Source: Aphrophora alni (lineage: Eukaryota; Arthropoda; Insecta; Hemiptera; Aphrophoridae). Taken from it: 64,000 nt of DNA. The DNA lies in NCBI GenBank assembly GCA_963513935.1, contig OY740768.1, forward strand, positions 77,290,877 through 77,354,876, given 5' to 3'. Shown here piece after piece: positions 1 through 12,418 of this stretch; position 1 is the stretch's first letter, and every line of letters begins with the position of its first letter. A program made the translations under genes and the position numbers. The notes beneath the pieces are model-generated. The model saw only the letters and a list, made by a program, of their open reading frames with translations. It searched no databases and was not told the DNA's origin.

Positions 1-595
1 GTCAGCAAGCAACAAAGTCCTAGGAAAGTTCCACCTCCTAAACTGAAATTGATCGTTTATTTTCTTTAGAGAGAGTTAATTTACCTATCAAGTAATACAT
101 TTTATCAACACTGCTACAAAAGTTAACCCTAAAAGTAATTAAAAACCATATTAAGTCATTAAAAACTTTTCTTTAGGAAGGAAACAGCACTTATACAGTC
201 ACTCACATGAAGCAATGGAAATTTTTGATAGTTGTCAGATTTTAATAGATTTTGCCATTAATCACTTAGCTAAGACTTCAAGTCCCTAACCTTCAAATTA
301 TTGTGTAATTTTATTGTTTGAGTAGACTATAGTGAACATATTCTGTTCTTTTAAGCAGCACAATTGTATAGATTTACAAGAACTAAAAGAACAAAGCTTG
401 TGTGCATGACCAAGCTACCACACCCCCATTTTTCCCCATTACCCTGTTGTACTTCTCCTAGCTATGCTTTCATTCACATCTCTGCTTCACTAAATATCAT
501 CTAAGTTTATTGTTTTTAAACAGGGAGAGTCATTATAGACATGTAATATTTCACGCATTAAAATAAAGGAAAGAGTTCCAGTAAACATATTGTAC
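1..595. other. No gene recognised (AT-rich, inside or beyond pantothenate kinase intron)
   Basis: AT-rich sequence with no motif or exon I can support. If the pantothenate kinase gene continues left, this is intronic. The only ORF here is short, lacks codon signal and overlaps the TTAA element border. Confidence 0.5.
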
Positions 596-3068
596 TTAAC
601 CCTCCAACTGTTAAAGGCCCAAAACCGTACCCATTCTCCGGACAAGTTGGCTATAAAACACATATTTTGCAATTCAACATTTCGCCCACTTAGAATCGTC
701 CTATTGCAATAAAAAAAATAGTGTTGGAAAGCTAATTATCCGTAGATACATAATCATGCAAAAAAAATACCACAAAAGTTATAAATAATATTCCAAAAAT
801 TGCTGAATTTCACGTATTTTTGATGTGTAACGTCAAATATTTGCGGTAACAATTTGTAAACAAAACTAACGTCATGTTTGTCTAATATTCTTAATTTGAC
901 ATTTCTGTCAAATTGATCAAACATAACACTGTTCCATAGATCGTTTCTTTCTCATTCAATCTGTGGTTTTCATTTGTTTCTAGGTGAAATAGTTTTTATT
1001 ATATAAAAATTAAACAAAATCAAGAATTTTAACTCCTTTTTACACGCTAAAAATTACATTTTTTGCAATTCAACTTTTATCCTAGTAGATATTATATTAT
1101 CGAAATGTATTCTATACCATTGAAAATGTAATTTTTTAATCTTTCATAACCAAGTTTAGAAAATTTTATATAACGTGTAGTAGAGAAATAAGACTAGACT
1201 GAAGTTTACCTTGTTAGCGCTAGATTGCGACAGTTTCTCGCGGCGAGTTTTATATAGAAAAGATCACCTATATGTTCATATATTTTTTCGAAATGGTAAA
1301 ACTTGTCCAAATGTTACAAGTTGACAATATTATATAGTATTTTTCTTCCTCTTTCGAACTATGAAGACGAAATCATCCTAATTTATATAGTTTACGAGTT
1401 ATATCCATTCTAGGAAATGATCCTCTGAACTTTCAGACCGGTTTGCGATATTCAGTGTCTAGACAGTCTTGAAGAATCCGATCTTTATTTTTATACAATC
1501 TTGTCGTTTTTGATATAACTGTAAAGAGGAGGTTTCAATGTTTAACCTTGTATTTGAAACACATCTGTACAAGGAAAAATACAAAGGCTGTAGTACTTTA
1601 TAAAACGTAGAATAACCTCAAATTTGTTACTTCGATCTCGCAAGATTTTTGCCGATGTGGAAATTTCAATGTGCAATAGCTTTGTGTTTTTATAGTGAAT
1701 ATAAGTTTCACTAAGTGATTTTTTTATTATAATTTGTTTATACAACTTAAAATAAATGTGTCAATGTTTGTAGAGTGTAGTTATGAGTGATAATTCATAT
1801 TTTCGGCCTAGTCTAGCCAAATCTTGTACTAGTCAGACCTAGTTCTAGATTTGCTATTGGAACTTTTAGTTTCAAGAAACCATTTATTTATTATAATATG
1901 TATATACATAATATATAAATGTATATACAACTTATAATAAATGTGTCAATGTTTGTAGAGTGTATTTATTAGTGATATTTCATATTTTTGGTTTTTTTTT
2001 CACAGCCCTAACCTCAACGTCTAGGCTATTGTGAAGGTAGATTTTTATCATAAATGACCCATGTCTAATAAAAATTTTCAAAATTGATTTTTCTTTTTAG
2101 CAACTTTTATCCACAAATATGTAGTAACTGTTGAAAATATTTAAAAAAAATTTTTGTAGGATTTACATTACCATTTCTGTGAAATTCTTGCCTGCGTTAC
2201 TCTCGGATTTTTTGGTATTTCACATATAAACTCCAAATGTTTTACATCTAACTTTTTTTCCACTAGACAGCTAAATTATATGCACCTTTCTAAATATAAT
2301 AATATATAGAATTTGTGTTTTCCATACATATTACTATTTTTGGTAAATTTTTGAAAAGAAAAGAATAAAGTTACCTTTTTTTAAAAAAATGATAATTTTT
2401 TTTTGGAAATGTAACAAATGTTTTTTTTTCCCTTCTAAATATGTTCACAAATATATTACAAACCTGTTTTTATAGTTGAAAAAATTCCAAAAATTTTTTT
2501 ATTATGGTGTACATTACCATTTCTGTGAAATTCTTGCCTACGCTACGTTCCGATTTTTGGTTATTTTACATAAAAACTACAAATGTTTTACATCTAACTT
2601 TTTTTTTCACTACACACCTAAAATCTATGCACCTTTCTGAATATAATGACTTATAGAAATTCTGTATAAAATATATTTTACTATTTTTAATGTTTTTTTG
2701 AAAAAATAAAGAGAAAATTCAGTTTTTAAGTAAAATATTTTTTTAAATTTTAAAAATATAACAATTTTTTTTTCCCTAAATATATTCACAAATAGTACAC
2801 AAAACTTTTGTATATCTTAGAAAAAGGTGGTAAGCTTTTGATTTTGGATGAATCAGCTTTTTCTTGAAAAATGATAACGTCGTTTTTGACTTGTAACATA
2901 CTTACTCCAAAACCGTTACAAAAAAAAAAATTTTTTTTACATAGATGGATTCTATGCATCTTTCTGAGAAAAATGATGTCATATAAGTTAGGTTTTGTGT
3001 AAAATTAATATTTTTTATTAATTTTTTAAGAAAATAAAACCTTTAACATTGAACAGTTGGAGGGTTAA
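596..3068. mobile_element. TTAA-flanked non-autonomous element, copy 1 (piggyBac-like termini)
   Basis: Flanked by TTAA at 596-599 and 3065-3068. The 5' terminus reads CCCTCCAACTGTTAAAGG and the reverse complement of the 3' terminus reads CCCTCCAACTGTTCAATG, so the terminal inverted repeat is about 13 bp. The TTAA target and CCC start are piggyBac-superfamily hallmarks. There is no transposase. The inside is AT-rich and shares blocks with copies 2 and 3 (ACATCTAACTTTTTTTCAC, CACCTTTCTGAATATAATG, CTTACTCCAAAACCGTT). This copy has internal duplications: a block near 1745-1808 repeats at 1935-1993, and about 150 bases from 2165 repeat near 2511. At 2473 bp it is the longest of the three. It lies downstream of the last visible pantothenate kinase exon, so presumably in an intron. 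Confidence 0.8.
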
Positions 3069-3962
3069 CTACTTGTATTTCTCTTCTATTTGTGATTTTT
3101 ATAAACAAATTTATAACTTCAAAAATAAACAAGATACTGAATCCAGTTTCGTATATAACTAGTTAACCAAAAACCATAATTTATAATTTTGTATATTTTT
3201 AAAATAGCGATTGTTTAATTTGCTACCCTCGAATATCTTGAAAACAAACTTAGGAGAAAATTCACAAGTAACAAAACATTTTCGTCTTTTAACAATAAAA
3301 ATTATAACACCTTCATTTTTATTGTAGATCAAAGAAATAGAAAGTTTATCAATAAAATGATAAACAAATAATTTTTTAATATTTGACTACATCCCCAAAA
3401 GTTTATTTATGATACCAGTTATTCCTTATTATTATTGTGTGAATCATGTTGCACATTATGAATAAAAGAAAAAAGAATAAAAGAAGTTGTAGCCAATTGC
3501 CAAAAAAATATTTTAAAATTTCTTATTGATAAATTGGTTATTGTACGACCTATAATAAAAATGAAGACATCATCTTTTAAGCGATAATAAAACTGCTGTT
3601 GTTTTACGTTTAGACATTTCTGGTTTATAAAAAAATAATATCTTAATTTTTATTGTAGGTTTGGAACAACCAATTTTTTAAAGATATTTCATGGTCAAGA
3701 GAGCCAGACAAGATTACCTCACAGTTTAATCAATTACCAGAAGTTTCTGCTATGGAATTCCTGTAGGCCCAAACTGTAATGTGGTGTAACTGTCTTGGTT
3801 ACAAAAGAAATTCATGTTTTCAAACATGATCATATTTATCAAATCAGGTAAAACTGTTTCATATATCATTTCAAAATGGTTTTTTCTTTAACAAAATAAA
3901 GATCTATTATTCAATCATTTCAGCTAAAAATTACTATAAGTTACTTATGTATTTAGCCTTAC
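3069..3962. other. Intronic stretch with one unexplained open segment
   Basis: Mostly AT-rich. On the plus strand, about 3663-3764 reads WNNQFFKDISWSREPDKITS then QFNQLPEVSAMEF before a TAG. Unlike its surroundings it has balanced amino-acid composition, which suggests a relic of a coding region, possibly a transposon. I do not recognise the family. Confidence 0.3.
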
Positions 3963-4039
3963 CTTGTTCCTGATATCCTTTTAAATTCATGTGGTCCATA
4001 AACAGCTAGTACACTTACACCAGATCCAATATTAACAAT
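3963..4039 (-). CDS. PANK: Pantothenate kinase exon ([13 protein letters not shown]), last in window
   Basis: Too short to stand out as an ORF. It has a TTTTGCTTCAG acceptor, then 25 codons [20 protein letters not shown] and RISGT, then AG|GTAAGG. The VNxGSGVSxLAVY and R(I/V)xGT motifs are diagnostic of the family. The exon ends in phase 2, so the next codon begins with AG, consistent with the Ser of the conserved GTSLGGGTF continuation. A hairpin-forming AT microsatellite begins about 18 bases upstream of its acceptor. Confidence 0.93.
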
Positions 4040-4075
4040 CTGAAGCAAAATTTAAAAAATGTTCTGAATCAATTG

Positions 4076-4115
<40 letters not shown>

Positions 4116-4132
4116 AATCGATTCAGAACATT

Positions 4133-4188
<56 letters not shown>

Positions 4189-7100
4189 AACAAACACAAT
4201 ATTTAGTAAATTCTACAATTTATTTGAGTCTTGCCGACCATGGTTTCGCCAACAACGGCATTTACAAGGCAGCTTAACAAAGATTTTGTTTTAGTTTCTA
4301 ACACGGCCCTAAGCTACTAGGCTATGTTGATGTTTTTTATTTTCTATCTCTCTTTTATGTTCTACTTTCACACTTGATAACGAGAGTTGATTTATACTCT
4401 CGAAAGGTTGTGTATTAACTTTCTAAGCACAAATGATGGCAAATGCCCAATTAAAACTGTAATACCTAAAAATGGTAGTATTGAATTGAATATTTAAAGT
4501 AACCGGGAAACGTTACAATTGAAAGGGAGGGGAGACTTTAGAAGTCAAAAAGATGACTAAAAGTACATATTAAAATAAGGGAATATTAAATTAAAATATA
4601 GATTTTCAAATAATAATGTGATGTATAAAATGTTAGTTATAATTTGTAGAATATATTTAGATAGTGTTTTGTTAAAAATATAGACAACGCTTATTGTCAA
4701 GGTGAAATGTAGTGCGAGACAAATTATCGTGAGAATCAAGTATAACGGGACAGGAAATAGAAATCGTCCATGTGCTAGTCAGTTTGGAGGACAGAGTCTT
4801 GGAGAGAGGTTTGATATGGTAAGACGTGTTAACAAAATAGAAAAACTTTTATAAAAATGTAGAAAAACCGTTGAAAAACAATCTAAGTAGAAGGTTTAAG
4901 GTGATCAGTCGTATTTTGTGTATATAAACTTTTAATAAAATGTAGTGGAAAACGTTTCTGAGTCTCAGTGGAACGTTTATGGTGATCAGACGTGTTTTCT
5001 GTTAAGAGAGATTTTTAATAAAATGTAGTGAAGACGTTGAAAAACAGTTTTAAGATCAATAATCTTGATCTAAATAGTAATTGTACTAAACTAAAGACGT
5101 GAACTATTAATTTAAAAGGTGCGAACTCTGTAAAGTGTGTAAAGAAAATTTCTTGCACGTGGTCGGGATGGTTGGACCGTTTGAATCGCGAGTTCGAGTT
5201 ATGAACTAAGTCATAAAGGTGTTTAAGTGGAACGATAAACTGTAATACAAACAGTTATTTGACATATGAGTAACAATAAACTTTGTGTAGCGGTAAATTG
5301 AACAGATCATGTTAACGTCGGAACTGAGAACAATGGAGCTTGCCACACTACAAGAACTCATTTCTGGAGTGGGAGACGAATCAACAAGGAACTGTGCTTT
5401 TAAATAATGAAACATGACTGGTATACACGTTAAGACTATTTTTATAAAAAACTTATTTTAATATAATGAAATAACATGTGAACTTTTAATTATATATTTA
5501 AATTGAAAGGTTGAAGTATAATAATTTGAGACTATAGTCTATAATGTAAAACCGAGAGTAGTAAAGTAAAAATTTTCTTCTTTTTAATAATCAAACTATT
5601 GAGAGCTAATCTAATTTTGAGAAATAAAATAATTAATTAAGTAAATTCAAGTAAATAACTTTAAAGAAAACTCAACCATTTAAATTCACTTTGATTAATT
5701 AGAAAATGTACAGATGCCTTAAGCTAAGACTATGAATATTAAAATTAATTTTACAGATAACTTATAAAAATTTATGTAAATGTACTAATCTTTGTTTTCA
5801 ATAAACCATGTTAAGTTTCAGCACAAACAAGATTTCTTTATTTCACCAGAAAGACCACTGAAAAGTACACTTTTAAAAGAACTTGCGACCCTGAGCTATT
5901 TTTAACGATTTCATAAATAACTTCACTTCTTTTCTAAATTGATGAGTTGATTCCATCTGGCGCCCTTAGCTGAGAAATTTTCATAAAATAAAGTTTTCAA
6001 ATTAAAGATGTTACAATTTTAAATTAAATTCAAATAAATAAATAATAAGAAATAATTTTAATAAACCCCATAAAAAATCTCAATTCTTACAAAACATATT
6101 AACAATAAGAACAGTTTTGTTACGAATTACAGAAAACTTGATAAATTAACAAAATTTCAAATGCCAATACAAACCACAATTTATTTTTCCAAGTAATTTC
6201 CATTAGATTTAAGTATTTGTCAAAACATAGCATAAGTTTATCCGCCCCTTCATCATAAAAGTCTCTTATCTGTATATTTAACCATCCACAACTGATTTTT
6301 TAAATTCAACATCATTTTCCATTTGCTTTCCTTTCAAAAATATCTATAGCTTTGAAAATGTCTGAGCATTCTCATGAAGCAGACAGACACCGCTTGTGAG
6401 TATGCCATGCCTGAACGGATTTGTATTGCCACCTTCAGCTTTAAAAATATTTAGACTTAGGCTTTTAAAACAAAATTTTAGATTGCTGCTTTGTTTTAGG
6501 AGTGAAAATGACAGATCCAAGTTTCATCCTCCAGTGATGATGTAGTAAAAAAATACATCACCATTTCGGTCATAGCACTCCAAAAATAATTGAGCAATGC
6601 TTTTTCTTGATTCTTTAGTATTATCCCTGTAAGTGGCAAAATGCTCGACAGGGAGTAGTACATGCCGGAAACAAGGAAATATTACCTCAAAACCAAATAA
6701 ATTCATTGGTTTCTAAACCTAGGGGAAATATTAAAAAGTTTAACATTATTATTTAAAAGATATTCATACTCACGAGGAATGGATATGGATCAGTTAAATT
6801 ATATGGAACTTTTTGGCATCTTTCTTCCTGAGTTGGACTGGACCAATAATAACATTCTCTTGGATTATTTGCTTCAATGAACAACATACCTCGAATCAAA
6901 GAGTCTAACTCATCACATTTGGCAAGTTTCATATTAACCTCCTGAAAATATATGAAAATACTTAGGTAAAAACTACAAGATGAATGAATATTTTTTAAAC
7001 ACACAGATTAGCAGGTTTAAGAATACTAAGTTTGTATTAAAAGTATCTGACATGAACAGTCCTTTAATGTGCCTTTGCTTAATATGCATGCATGAATTGT

Positions 7101-10100
7101 TTCCTGCCCACAGAGAGCATTAAATACTGTTTGTTCTCCACTAAAAAAATTCAAGCTGAACAAAAATAATTTCATATATTCTTAATACAATTTACTTCAA
7201 TTTCTTCTTTTTTTATTACAATATTTAAAAAATATATCTTTTAGTTTAATGAGAAATAGTAAATAACAAATAGGATAATTGCATTAAACACCAAATGAAT
7301 TATTCACGAAATTTAAGATATGAGAAAGTTCTCAGCCAAATGGATTCTGAAATCTTTAGTCACTGACCATAAGTATGATCAAACACTTCATAAGCCATTT
7401 TGGACTTATTTCAGCAGGATTTTTAATACTTTTATGACTACTTGTCATAGATGAAACTTGAATCCATATTTATTATCCAGAGTCTAAAGAACAATCTATG
7501 GAATGGAGATATATAGTGATTCTTCACAGTCATAGAATAGACCGTTCAAGGTAATAGGCATCATCAAAGACAACATTGACATCTGTCTTTTGGGACAAAG
7601 ATATAACTTTGTTAGAATGTAGAATAGAGTGCACCTATTATAGCAGAATGATACATTACTTCTCAAAAAGTAAAGCAGCAACTGGTCTCTAAACATCGAG
7701 ACACGCTTACAAAAGAAATAATGTTTCTTCAAGACAATACGTCTCCTCATACAGTGCCCAGAAATAGCAGATCTGCGGTTTTTGAAATTTTAAAACACCC
7801 AGCCTACTCGCCTGAATTAGTTCCTTCAGATTATCACTCTTTCTTCAATTCAAAAAGCACCTCAAAGTTTTCAAGTATTAAAGTTGTCACAAAAGCGACA
7901 GATGAGTGCTTTGTAACTCAACCATATAAATATTTTTGACAGGATGAAATAGTTTCGATTACAAAGTCATAAATGTGTTCACCTCAGGAATATGCTGAAA
8001 AAATCAAATCTTTCAACGCTGCAGTTTTTGCTTTCTTTGGAAAATGAAAGACTTATAAGCACCACTCATAATATAATGTTATTTCTTTCAATTATTACAT
8101 ACCTTTTTGATGTTTATTTTTTATTGCATATTCAAATTATTTAGTGATTTATATATATGTATATATAAGCAAATCGTATCTAACCTTCATAAACTCTGCT
8201 TCAAATTTAAAAGCTCCACCCCCAGTAGCACAAACCGTGGTCACTAATGTCGCCATGCCTTTACTTTTGGCCAAGGCTAAGAAATTGCTCATTTCAGTTG
8301 TTGGAAAGCGGATAAAATGTAGTGAACCAACTCTGCCGCCTATCCTTACATTGTCCATCTGAAAAATATGAAATTAATAAAAATTTACTTCTGCAACTTC
8401 TGAAGTTGTGTAAGTCACTTCTTTACCTTTATAATATTTTGAATTATAAACAAATCCTATATTACCCTAATTATTATAATTGATTTATTTTTTAAAACAT
8501 TTCAACCATGTTTAGGTTATTCCTTTAAAAAAAAACACTTATATTTTACCTTACAAATAATTTATTAACTTCTTTTTGAGACAATATATCACAAATAATT
8601 TAAATATATGAAATTTCTTCCAAAAATATCCTGAATTCAGAACGTTCAGCAAGGATACCATGAGCATCACATAAATTAAGGAATGATACATCCATTTCAA
8701 ATATAACCATACACCAGTAGAGAGTGATTTATGTCTGTTAGGCCCTCAACAAGCCAAAATAACAAGGTCATTTATCAATAGTGACTGTTGCATTCATTTT
8801 AAAAACAATTCATAATAAAAACTAAAGAACGATGTAAAAGCAGTATTATAAGTTAACATCCAATCCCTTCTGAACCTCAACATTTTCGCTAAAGAGTCCA
8901 AGGTCAATTCTAAAATTAGCTTTATGCTTCAGGCAGTCTAGTCTAAATACAGCTGTTCCAAGAAAGAAAAAGGCAACTAGGCTTTCTATTTCAATGTCTT
9001 ACTTAAAAATTTAAAAGTGCACTTCAAAAACAAAATACTTCAGTGGTTTCATTTATGAAAAAAGGTAAGGTGAATAATGCATTTTATATTTTTTAAAGTT
9101 TTCCTTATTCAAGTTAGTTATTGCACCAAATAACTTTTGGTTAATTTGTTACTATGTCTCATTAGGCCAAACCGTCCATTCTCTACAAACTAGTAAATGT
9201 ACAATTAATTTTGTACTAGATATACTCAGGATTGAGTTTCTAAATTATTTTAAAAATCTATAGTTTATAATGAATTAATTTTATTAATCATCTTATGAAA
9301 TAATTTTCAACTAAACCGTGTGTGTAGAAAGCTTTGTTTGAATCTATCTGAATTTGTTTTATCTTGCATGCTCAAATCTTGTCTTTTATAAAATAATTTA
9401 AAAAATTTCTTTTCATTCAAATATATATTTGTCATTGAACTCTTAATAACTAAGAAAGGTTTCTTTCTAAATAATATTGAAATTTAATTTCTTACTTGTT
9501 TATTAAAAATTTTATAAATTATTATTTGTAAAATCTCAATTTTCACTTTGATTAAAAATAATTAAATGAATCATGCTCGAGTCTGTTTAGTGATGACTCC
9601 TCTTTAATTTTCATAGTTTTACTGGTTCAGGAATATGAATAAATAAAAAAAAAGAAACAAATAAAAATAAAAACAGTTTACATTTTAAAACTCTCTATTT
9701 ACCAGGTCTTTATCTGGTAGCGATGAACTGGGCCCGACAAAAGATGTGTTCTAATTTTGGACGTCAGGGCTTGGAAGGGCAAGGTAACGTAAAAATTTTA
9801 AATGGGACATATGGTCATGTGATACAATATTTAAAAAAAGTTCAATGAGACAAGAAAAATGACAAACAAAAATTTTCTTGGACCATCATAACTAACTAAA
9901 ATGGCAACTGTTAACATAATTGTATTAAGATAACTAAATAGGTAATTACTTCTCTCCACCAACTTTATTTGAGAATCATCTCTAGTAAGAAGGGCTATCT
10001 CAAATAAGTCATAATTTTAGGTTTTTGGCCCCTTATGAGGTAGGAATGATTCAAAACTTTTAAATAGGGTGTATGATCATATAAAGGTTTTGGTGAGATA

Positions 10101-12377
10101 AGATAAATGAAAAAAAAAAAGAAGAAATTAAAAAATCGTCTTGTCTGAAAAGATACACAAATAACTAATGTTTAGATGAACAGATGCAATTTCCTTTTTA
10201 TTTAACTTAATACAATCTCGTTTTGTGTAAACAAGATTGTATTACGATAAATAAACAGCCACCCTTTTAGGTCCAAAATAAATTTTCTTGTTATACTTCT
10301 TGTCTCATCAATCACTTTTAAACGATGCATCACATAACCATATATCTCATTTGAAATTATTGACTTACCCCCTGCTCTCACACTCCTTTAAGTAAAACGC
10401 TAAAAAATGTAGGCTCATAGTCTTCTGCTTAGCCCTGCACTATAAAAAAGATTTACGTAAACAATGTTTAGCTATCTTTATTAAAAACAAAGTTAAATGA
10501 GGGTGATTATTTTTAATGAAAAAAGAACCTTCACCCCCACCACTGCAAGGTCATGATGGATGGTGCCCCAATTCATTAGAAACAGTATATCAAGTTTTTG
10601 AGAAAATCTCAGGGAACAAAACAGTGTTATATAAATAATAATTTATATGATATTTTTGTATCCATGTAAAACTCGTGCAGGTTGAAATGTACATATATAA
10701 AAATGGAAATGTGTGGAAGTACTTTATTTTTTTGATCAGATAAAAATTTCCCACATAGGAAATTATTTAAAAAAACAATTCAAAAGAAGTTTTTTGTTGT
10801 TGCTAATTATGTCTCTTTCCACCAAAATTAAAATTAAAAATTTAATACTTTGGATAACATTATATTCCTAGTCATAACATACATTAATTGTTTTGAAATA
10901 AATAAATAAATTTTAAAATCTTGTAAATACATTGATCACCCAAGGTGTATAGAACTTTATTCCTAAATTTCATAATGATAGAGATATACATGTTTACCCA
11001 CAACTGAATAACAAACACAAAGACAAATATACAGGCGAAATAGAATTAAAACAAAGCCTCACTTCTTTTGGTTAACAAAAGAAAATTTGAATAGCTGCCA
11101 TCGAAGAGCTGGAGGAAATGGAATAGATAGTTGGAGAATTGATTTGTAGTAATAAGTATTGCTTTTATGTGAAAATTGATAAAAAGAAACTATTGAGCTA
11201 TATAGATTACCTGTAAATGAATGTCTCTATGCCCCGTAGAACCGTATGCTGAATTCTTTGTTAAGTACTTGCGAATGCTTCTTAAAACTTCAATCTCAGC
11301 GTCTTCTTCATCTGGCGTTACATCTTTTGGTTCAAAATAAACCAATTTGCAAAGCGTTCCCCCAATATCCATTCCAAACCATGGCATGGCTGTTGACAGA
11401 CAATAAGTCAAGTCTTCACTGTCCAAAAGCATTGTATGTCCTTTAAAATAATTTCAAAACACTCAACTACAAGTCATTGATTTTCCATTAAATCAAAAGA
11501 TGATCATTTGATATAAATGTGATGAGTAGTACAATCCATTGACCTAGTAGTCAATTTAAATGTTAACAATATCATTAATTTAAACAAACAAATAAACTTT
11601 TCTTCTGACAACTTCTTATAATTATTACTATTTTCTTTTAACTTGTACCAAATTCTAATGACTTACTAATTTTTATTTGTTGTTAACAAATCAAATGAAT
11701 TTCAGATAATAGTTGAGTAAAATAAGGCATAAAACAATTTTGGTCTGGTGGAGTAGGACAATTTCATTGCTGTATTTATTATCTCATTCAGTTCCTAATT
11801 TCCATAATTATTTTCCTTTTATATATATATACAGTAGGGCCGCGATTATCCGAGCCCCGACTAACCGAGTGTTTGTACACTGTACAATACCATAGCAAGC
11901 GAGCGGAGTGGGGTTACCGCTAGGTCATTTTACTCGCTATTTTACTGTGCTGCAAAGAAGCAGGCCAGTTCAGTAAAGGAGAAAAATCTGATGAACTTTT
12001 TCAAGAAGTAGGCTTAGTTTTAAAATTCAATTTTCATTGGTAAAGTAACAGTACAAAACAGTTTTCAATACTGTAGCTCTTTTTAAGTGTATTTTCATAT
12101 TCACCATTGACCTTGTTTTAGATTTGTAGGCTGGAATTTTGATTTACAAAAACTGTATTTTTATTTGCTGTTCAGTACAGCATATTTCTGTTTATTTATT
12201 ACTGTATCAACCCCAAAACGTCTTTGTAACGCCCATAACACAGACTGACGGCCAAAAACACACTCGCTACCATTGATTTCAATGGCGGAGGGGGACGCTC
12301 TCGTTCGCCGGTCTGTCTGCCCGTGTTATCCGAGTGTCCTCTGGTCCACATTAGCTCAGATAATTGGGGCCCTACTG

Positions 12378-12418
<41 letters not shown>

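Noticed and set aside
8144..8362. Plus-strand ORF opposite pantothenate kinase exon 3
   Set aside because: Shadow of the minus-strand exon, which has the family motifs and correct splice sites.
11246..11446. Plus-strand ORF opposite pantothenate kinase exon 2
   Set aside because: Shadow of the conserved minus-strand exon.
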